Part shown: positions 6,739 to 11,859 of the stretch, one piece after another
How the letters are laid out: each line of letters starts with the position of its first letter
How positions within the stretch are numbered: position 1 is the first letter of the stretch
NCBI GenBank assembly: GCA_014377155.1
Contig: JACMQD010000350.1
Span: 1 to 11,859, forward strand
Direction of reading: 5' to 3'
DNA: 11,859 nucleotides
Source: Herminiimonas sp.
GTDB lineage: Bacteria; Pseudomonadota; Gammaproteobacteria; Burkholderiales; Burkholderiaceae
Notes under the pieces: model-generated
Seen by the model: only the letters and a program-made list of their open reading frames with translations
Database searches by the model: none
What the model was told of the DNA's origin: nothing
Translations under genes and position numbers: made by a program

Positions 6739-8679
6739 GTGAGTAATCTGGTCGAAAAGTTCGAGCAATACAGCAGCTGGCGCGCGCGTGTCATCGGGGC
6801 GCTCGAGCGCTATCGCGATTGTATCCAGGCATCCGGCCTGGCCGATGCCGCCAGCGACCAGCGGCTTGCGCGGGTGTTGGGGCGCCTGGCCGACGACAAG
6901 TTGACCATCGCCTTCGTTGCCGAATTTTCGCGCGGAAAATCCGAGCTGATCAATGCGATCTTTTTCGCCGGTTACGGCCAGCGTATCTTGCCCTCGTCGG
7001 CGGGCCGCACGACGATGTGTCCGACCGAGCTGCTATATGACGAAACCTTCCCGCCGTGCATCCGCCTGCTGCCGATCGAAACCCGCGCCGATTCGCAGTC
7101 GACCAGCGACTATAAAGGCCAGAGCAACGTCTGGACCGTGCTGCCGCTGGATATTTCCTCAGGCGACGGCATGCTCGACGCATTCCGCCAGGTTAGCCTC
7201 ACCAAGCGTGTGTCGATCGACGACGCAAAAAGCTATGGCCTGTATAACGAACTCGACCCCGACATGGCGCTGGCCGTCGACCGCGACGGCTTGGTAGAGA
7301 TCTCGCGCTGGCGCCATGCGGTTGTCAATTTTCCGCATCCGTTGCTCAAGCAGGGACTTGTCATCATCGATACGCCAGGTCTGAATGCCATCGGTACCGA
7401 GCCCGAGCTGACACTGAACCTGATTCCGAATGCCCATGCGGTGCTGTTCATCCTGGCTGCCGACACCGGGGTGACCAGAAGCGACGTCGATATCTGGCGA
7501 CAGCATATCGCCGATACCGGCGCGGGCCGCATGGTGGTACTTAACAAGATCGACAGCATGTGGGACGAGTTGCGCACCCCGGACGAGATCGAACAGGAAA
7601 TTACCCGGCAGGTGGTCAGCGTGGCGCGTACGCTGGAATTGACCGAAGATCAGGTTTTTCCGGTATCGGCTCAGAAAGGCCTGGTCGGCAAGATCAACCA
7701 CGACGCCAAGCTCCTGTGGAAAAGCCGCCTGCCGGCGCTGGAAAATTCGCTGTCCGAAGAATTGATCCCCTCCAAGCAAGACATCATCCGCAAGCAACTC
7801 GACGCCGACATCCGCGAACTGGCGGCCGCCAAACAGGCATTGCTGGCTTCGCGCAGTCGTAACGTCGTCGAGCAACTGATCGAACTCAAAAGCCTGCGCG
7901 GCAAGAACCTTACGATCGTCGAGCACATGATGAAGCGCATCGACATGGAAAAAAAGGAATTCGACAGCAGCCTCTTCAAGTTGCAGGCCACCCGCGGGGT
8001 GTTCTCGCGCCTGTCCACCGAGGTATTTACCAATCTGGGCATGGGCAATCTGAAAGACGACGTCTTCATGGCGCGTAATGCCATGGAGCGCAGCAAATTT
8101 TCGGCAGGACTGCGGCAAGCGATCCGGCGCTTTTTCGAGCAGATCCAGCAAAATCTCGCGGCGTCGAGCCAGAAGACCGACGAGATAACAGAAATGATGA
8201 CCGTCATGTACCGCAAGTTTTCGACCGAACATGGCTTGGCGCTCTCGACGCCGATGCCGTTTTCGCTCGACAAATATCGCAGGGAAATCAGCATGATCGA
8301 AGGCATTTACCAGAAGCAGTTCGGCGCGGCGGCGCTCCTGACCACGCCGCAGCTCAAGCTGATGCAAAAATTCTTCGATTCGATCGCTTCGCGCATCAAG
8401 CAGTGTTTTTTGCAAGCCAACCGCGATGTCGAAGCCTGGCTCAAGGTCGTGATGGCGCCGCTGGAAGCCCAGATCGGCGAACATCGCTTGCAACTCAAGC
8501 GACGCCGGCAGTCGATCGAGCGTATCCATGATGCTACCGATACGCTGGAAGACAAGGTGGTGGCGCTGGAAGAGTTGCAACGCAGTCTGGATGCACAAGC
8601 CGCCACGCTGTCGACGATCGAGACGGAATTGAAGCAGGTGATCGCCGCCGGCCTTCCTGTACTCCGGGTTGTGGCATGA
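6739..8679 (+). CDS. Dynamin-family GTPase between mutM and mutY
   Basis: A 646-residue large GTPase. All five G motifs are visible: G1 AEFSRGKS (61-68), G2 Thr in GRTTMCPTEL (89-98), G3 DTPG (211-214), G4 NKID (269-272) and G5 SAQKG (310-314). The G1 loop has Ala where the first Gly is usual. After the G domain (about 55-345) the rest is almost all helix, with charged heptad-like stretches at 345-415 and 580-635, as in dynamin stalks. No signal peptide or transmembrane segment is seen; FGAAALLTTPQLKLMQKFF (528-546) could be a membrane-touching tip, which is speculative. The gene starts with GTG 46 bases after mutM and its TGA overlaps the mutY ATG, so it is co-transcribed and coupled with mutY. 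Bacterial dynamins remodel or protect membranes; a link to oxidative DNA repair is only suggested by position. The family call is firm, the function unknown. Confidence 0.9.
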   Translation: MSNLVEKFEQYSSWRARVIGALERYRDCIQASGLADAASDQRLARVLGRLADDKLTIAFVAEFSRGKSELINAIFFAGYGQRILPSSAGRTTMCPTELLYDETFPPCIRLLPIETRADSQSTSDYKGQSNVWTVLPLDISSGDGMLDAFRQVSLTKRVSIDDAKSYGLYNELDPDMALAVDRDGLVEISRWRHAVVNFPHPLLKQGLVIIDTPGLNAIGTEPELTLNLIPNAHAVLFILAADTGVTRSDVDIWRQHIADTGAGRMVVLNKIDSMWDELRTPDEIEQEITRQVVSVARTLELTEDQVFPVSAQKGLVGKINHDAKLLWKSRLPALENSLSEELIPSKQDIIRKQLDADIRELAAAKQALLASRSRNVVEQLIELKSLRGKNLTIVEHMMKRIDMEKKEFDSSLFKLQATRGVFSRLSTEVFTNLGMGNLKDDVFMARNAMERSKFSAGLRQAIRRFFEQIQQNLAASSQKTDEITEMMTVMYRKFSTEHGLALSTPMPFSLDKYRREISMIEGIYQKQFGAAALLTTPQLKLMQKFFDSIASRIKQCFLQANRDVEAWLKVVMAPLEAQIGEHRLQLKRRRQSIERIHDATDTLEDKVVALEELQRSLDAQAATLSTIETELKQVIAAGLPVLRVVA

Positions 8680-9818
8680 AAGGAGTGGTGCCTGCTTCGA
8701 CTGATGCAGCGCTGGCTGATCCGACCTTTTCGGCGGCGGTCATCGGCTGGCAAAAGCAACATGGCCGGCATGCGCTGCCTTGGCAGAATACCCGCGATGC
8801 CTATCGCATCTGGCTTTCCGAAATCATGCTCCAGCAGACGCAGGTCGCCGCCGTGATTCCGTATTACCAGCGTTTTCTGTTGCGGTTCCCGGACGTCCCG
8901 GCACTGGCGGCGGCGCCGTCCGAAGACGTGATGGCGCACTGGAGCGGCCTCGGTTATTACACGCGCGCGCGCAACCTGCATCGCTGCGCGCAGCGTATCG
9001 TGACCGAGTACGCTGGTATTTTTCCGGCCGATCCGGCGCTGCTGGCCGACTTGCCCGGCATCGGCCGCTCGACGGCGGCAGCGATCTCGGCATTTGCTTA
9101 CGGTACCCGGGCCGCGATCCTCGACGGCAACGTCAAACGGGTGTTTGCGCGGGTGTTTGGCATCGACGGCTATCCGGGTGAAAAAAAGATCGAGATGGGC
9201 ATGTGGGAGCGCGCCGTCGCGCTGTTGCCGCATCAGGATGTCGAATCCTACACGCAGGGATTAATGGATCTCGGCGCTACGCTCTGCACTCGCAGCAAGC
9301 CTGCCTGCGGCGCCTGTCCCCTTGCCAGTCGCTGCGTCGCGCTGGCGACCGCGCGTGTCCATGCGCTGCCGGTGCGCAAGCCTAAAAAAATCAACCCGGA
9401 AAGGCACACCGCGATGCTCGTCATCGTCGACCGCGGTTATGTCCTGCTGGAGCAGCGCCCCGACCACGGCATCTGGGGCGGACTGCTATCGGTCCCGGAA
9501 GTCGACTTGTCGCGTGCGGCGCCGGCTGCCGGGCTGAGTGCTGAAATCGCCCGCGCCGTCGCTCCTTTCGGCAGCGTTGCGAGCTGCGACCCGCTGCTGC
9601 CGTTTTCACACGGCTTTACCCATTTCAAATTGCATGTCAAACCCTACAAGCTCGCTTTGTCACGCCGCCTTGATTTGGCAGGACAGGGGCCACATGTCTG
9701 GTACCACGCTGCCAAATTGCCAAACGCCCCACTGCCGGCACCCGTCAAGAAAATGTTGCTGGCGTTATTTTCGGAAGACGATCTGTTTAGCCAGACCGCA
9801 TCCGTCATGCAAGTTTGA
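8676..9818 (+). CDS. mutY: A/G-specific adenine DNA glycosylase MutY
   Basis: MutY removes adenine misincorporated opposite 8-oxoguanine, complementing MutM in the GO system. The 380 residues hold an N-terminal HhH-GPD domain with WLSEIMLQQTQV and catalytic Glu49, the LGYYTRARNL motif (92-101), hairpin LPGIGRSTA (126-134), and the catalytic Asp150 in ILDGNVKRV. The [4Fe-4S] cluster is C204-X6-C211-X2-C214-X5-C220, the same spacing as E. coli. A C-terminal Nudix-like 8-oxoG recognition domain covers about 240-372, with the FSHGFTHFKL segment corresponding to the FSH loop. The ATG at 8676 overlaps the GTPase stop (ATGA), so translation is probably coupled. No good ribosome site precedes that ATG; an AAAGGAG just inside the gene is too close to later GTG codons to be convincing. 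All catalytic and cluster residues are intact. Confidence 0.97.
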   Translation: MKGVVPASTDAALADPTFSAAVIGWQKQHGRHALPWQNTRDAYRIWLSEIMLQQTQVAAVIPYYQRFLLRFPDVPALAAAPSEDVMAHWSGLGYYTRARNLHRCAQRIVTEYAGIFPADPALLADLPGIGRSTAAAISAFAYGTRAAILDGNVKRVFARVFGIDGYPGEKKIEMGMWERAVALLPHQDVESYTQGLMDLGATLCTRSKPACGACPLASRCVALATARVHALPVRKPKKINPERHTAMLVIVDRGYVLLEQRPDHGIWGGLLSVPEVDLSRAAPAAGLSAEIARAVAPFGSVASCDPLLPFSHGFTHFKLHVKPYKLALSRRLDLAGQGPHVWYHAAKLPNAPLPAPVKKMLLALFSEDDLFSQTASVMQV

Positions 9819-9843
9819 AATTAATGCCGGTCGTGCGTAAAAC
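9815..9843 (+). promoter_or_regulatory. Candidate sigma-70 promoter for the recQ-like gene
   Basis: TTGAAA (9815-9820, five of six) and TAAAAC (9838-9843, four of six) are exactly 17 bases apart and overlap the mutY stop codon. Transcription would begin near 9850, giving a leader of about 108 bases before the ATG at 9958. This would let the helicase gene be expressed apart from the mutM-GTPase-mutY unit. Confidence 0.4.
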
Positions 9844-9957
9844 AATCCACGCTCGATACGGCATACCGCCGCGTTAACCGTTGCGCGTCAGGGAGTCGTC
9901 CTCTGGCATGTTTTCTGCATTGGTCAAGCACGTTCCCCTTCCGGCGCATGCCTTCTC

Positions 9958-11751
9958 ATGGTCAATCGAATTTTACGTTCCACGATCAAGCCCTTACCCG
10001 TTGCCGCCGTCATGCCACCACCGGTGGTACGTAAAAATCGCACGGCCGGTGGCGCAACCAGGCGGCCGACTTCCGGTGCGCTACTGCCGCGCTCGCTTCA
10101 GCAGCTTGGCCGTACGATGCGGGAGACATTCGGTATTCAAAGACTGCGCCCGGGGCAACAGGAAGTGATCGACAGTGTGCTGCAGCGCATCGACACGCTC
10201 GCGATCATGCCGACCGGCGCCGGCAAATCCCTGTGCTACCAATTGCCGACCCTGAACATGCCCGGCACGACTGTGGTGGTATCCCCCCTCATTTCGTTGA
10301 TGAAGGATCAGACCACCAAGCTGGAACAAGTCGGCATCGATGCCACTGCGGTCAACAGCACGCTGACGACAGGCGAAGAAGCCGAGGCACTGAGCCATAT
10401 CGAGCGTGCCGGTAGCGATTTCGTTTTCTGCACGCCCGAACGATTACAGGATCCGGATTTCGTCGCAGTGCTGAAACGCAACCAGATCGACCTGTTCGTT
10501 ATCGACGAGGCGCATTGCATTTCGCAATGGGGACACGATTTTCGGCCCGCTTTCCTGCACCTGGGCGCGGCGATCGATGCGCTGGGGCGACCGCCGGTAT
10601 TGGCGTTGACCGCGACCGCTACCGACCAAGTGATCGACGACATCCGAAAGCAACTGGCCCGTCCCGAAATTCGTGTGATTAACACCGGCGTCTACCGGCC
10701 AAACCTGCGCTACAGTGTGCTCGCCACGACCAGTGAAGAAGAAAAATCGGTGCAGGCTGTGCGATTGGCGATGCAGACCCGCGGCGCCGGCATTATTTAC
10801 ACGGCCACTATCCAAGCCGCCGAAGAACTGGCGTCGGCCTTGCAGCTGGCTGGCGAAAGCGCCGTGCTGTACCACGGAAGACTGCCGGTCAAGGAGCGCA
10901 TGCGCAATCAGGAAATGTTCATGTGCGGAGCGTGCCGCATCATGGTCGCGACCAATGCCTTCGGCATGGGCGTCGACAAACCCGATATCCGTTTCGTGAT
11001 CCATTTTCAGATACCGGGCAGCCTCGAATCCTACTATCAGGAGTCGGGGCGGGCCGGGCGCGACGATCAGCCGGCCGAGTGCACCTTGATCTACTATCTG
11101 AAGGACAAACGGGTCCAGCAATTTTTCCTGGCGCGGCGCTATCCCGGTGCCGATGAAGTCAACCGGGTTTATGCGGCCATTGCTTTGCTGGCCGAGGACG
11201 AACCATCGATTTCACTTGCGCGCTTGCAGGAAGATCTGGGCGATATTTCGGCCAGCAAGCTGCAGGTCGCGCTCAAATTGTTGAAGGACGGCGGGTTCGT
11301 ATCGCAGTGCGACACGCTCGATTATCGCCTCGAGCAGAAGGGCGCCGATCCACAACAGATCGCTGGCCTGGCTGACACCTATCGCGATAAAAGCGAACGG
11401 GACCAGGATGCGCTGGAGCGAATGGTCGCGTATGCACAAACCGGTTTTTGCCGGTGGAGGTTATTGCTCGATTATTTTGGCGAAGCGGCGCAACAGCATC
11501 AATGCGGATGTTGTGATAACTGCGTGCGTCCGCCTGAACATGCGCTGAGTGAGATCCCTGCGCGCCAGCGCATTGTCGAGAGCGAGCGCGAAGACAAAAT
11601 CCCGGGAATGGAAGTCGACAGGCTGGCGATCGTGCCGAAATTCGGCGAGGGTCGCATTGTCGCGGTGGCTGGGGAAAAGGTCACGATTGCGTTCCCAAAC
11701 AAGCAGATCAAGACTTTTTTGCGGGGCTTCGTACAGGTAGTACAGGTTTAG
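9958..11751 (+). CDS. RecQ-family ATP-dependent DNA helicase, atypical C-terminus
   Basis: A 597-residue 3'-5' helicase of superfamily 2. Motifs in order: motif 0 [14 protein letters not shown] (58-71), Walker [15 protein letters not shown] (84-97), [12 protein letters not shown] (107-118), [15 protein letters not shown] (183-197), LTATAT (217-222), YHGRLP (305-310), [15 protein letters not shown] (331-345) and [10 protein letters not shown] (361-370) with the arginine finger. A winged-helix-like segment (about 398-450) comes before the zinc-binding motif (Cys498, Cys516, Cys519, Cys522), the reverse of E. coli RecQ. No HRDC domain is present; the end, [19 protein letters not shown] (561-579), resembles the Tudor-like C-terminus of UvrD/PcrA. 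The first 50 residues are Pro/Arg-rich and weakly conserved-looking, and no ribosome site marks the ATG at 9958; starts at 10012 or 10024 are possible. Because of the layout, plain recQ is avoided as a symbol. Confidence 0.93.
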   Translation: MVNRILRSTIKPLPVAAVMPPPVVRKNRTAGGATRRPTSGALLPRSLQQLGRTMRETFGIQRLRPGQQEVIDSVLQRIDTLAIMPTGAGKSLCYQLPTLNMPGTTVVVSPLISLMKDQTTKLEQVGIDATAVNSTLTTGEEAEALSHIERAGSDFVFCTPERLQDPDFVAVLKRNQIDLFVIDEAHCISQWGHDFRPAFLHLGAAIDALGRPPVLALTATATDQVIDDIRKQLARPEIRVINTGVYRPNLRYSVLATTSEEEKSVQAVRLAMQTRGAGIIYTATIQAAEELASALQLAGESAVLYHGRLPVKERMRNQEMFMCGACRIMVATNAFGMGVDKPDIRFVIHFQIPGSLESYYQESGRAGRDDQPAECTLIYYLKDKRVQQFFLARRYPGADEVNRVYAAIALLAEDEPSISLARLQEDLGDISASKLQVALKLLKDGGFVSQCDTLDYRLEQKGADPQQIAGLADTYRDKSERDQDALERMVAYAQTGFCRWRLLLDYFGEAAQQHQCGCCDNCVRPPEHALSEIPARQRIVESEREDKIPGMEVDRLAIVPKFGEGRIVAVAGEKVTIAFPNKQIKTFLRGFVQVVQV

Positions 11752-11859
11752 CGGAAAGTGCGCGGTCGCTTTCTTGCGCCTGCGGCACCATCTCCCCGCG
11801 GTTTTCCTTCCATGTAAAAAACAGGCGCTGCGGTTCTCGAAATCTCTAACCGAAGTTCG
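11752..11859. other. Non-coding right edge after the helicase gene
   Basis: No open frame or RNA gene is recognised in these 108 bases. A 7-bp stem with one G-U pair (11754-11760 with 11767-11773) follows the stop closely but has no T run, so it is not a convincing terminator. An A run occurs at 11816-11821. Confidence 0.5.

Noticed and set aside
7159..8598. 479-codon open frame on the minus strand opposite the dynamin-like GTPase
   Set aside because: It is antisense to a gene with clear GTPase motifs, its His/Gln/Arg/Asp-rich content is typical of a reverse-frame shadow in G+C-rich DNA, and it shows no recognisable domain.
8307..9233. 308-codon minus-strand open frame across the GTPase/mutY junction
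   Set aside because: It spans two well-supported plus-strand genes, is Arg-rich without motifs, and has no ribosome site; it is an antisense shadow.
10017..10028. Perfect 12-base palindrome ACCACCGGTGGT near the start of the helicase gene
   Set aside because: A palindrome of this length is expected a few times by chance in 12 kb, and it lies in probable coding sequence without a partner copy.
10444..11121. 225-codon minus-strand open frame opposite the helicase
   Set aside because: It is antisense to conserved helicase motifs and has no recognisable content.
11754..11773. Short hairpin just after the helicase stop codon
   Set aside because: The stem is A/T-rich with a G-U pair and no T run follows, so it does not make a convincing intrinsic terminator.
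1..11859. Mobile elements, CRISPR arrays, toxin-antitoxin pairs or phage defence islands
   Set aside because: No transposase, direct-repeat array, integrase or small paired genes were found; every long region is covered by housekeeping genes in consistent style.

Overview
The window looks like a chromosomal housekeeping segment from a betaproteobacterium, probably Burkholderiales and plausibly Oxalobacteraceae. This rests on the protein style of Prs, IspE, RplY and MutM, a fairly high G+C content, and the order TPR lipoprotein - lolB - ispE - tRNA-Gln - prs - rplY shared by beta- and gammaproteobacteria. No insertion sequence, phage gene, CRISPR array or sign of recent transfer was seen. Genus or species cannot be set from the sequence alone.

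Left block (1-5781, all on the minus strand). Read in transcription order from 5781 down, it holds an outer-membrane TPR lipoprotein resembling Pseudomonas LbcA, LolB (lipoprotein receptor at the outer membrane), IspE (isoprenoid precursor kinase), tRNA-Gln(UUG), Prs (PRPP synthetase) and RplY (5S rRNA-binding L25 of the CTC type). A strong hairpin lies between the tRNA and prs, and a clear terminator follows rplY. Beyond it is the 5' end of a secreted esterase that runs off the left edge; pth, the usual follower of rplY, is absent.

Right block (5871-11751, all on the plus strand). It holds mutM (8-oxoguanine glycosylase), a 646-residue dynamin-like GTPase, mutY (adenine glycosylase) and a non-canonical RecQ-family helicase. 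The GTPase starts 46 bases after mutM and its stop overlaps the mutY start, so the two enzymes of the GO (8-oxoguanine) system are co-transcribed with a dynamin-like protein of unknown job. The RecQ protein has an unusual domain order and ends in a module like the Tudor-like C-terminus of UvrD/PcrA.

The two blocks diverge from an 89-base gap at 5782-5870. The best candidates for under-described biology are the mutM-dynamin-mutY operon, the RecQ variant with a UvrD-like tail, and the LbcA-like adaptor in the lolB operon. No gap without a gene exceeds about 170 bases.
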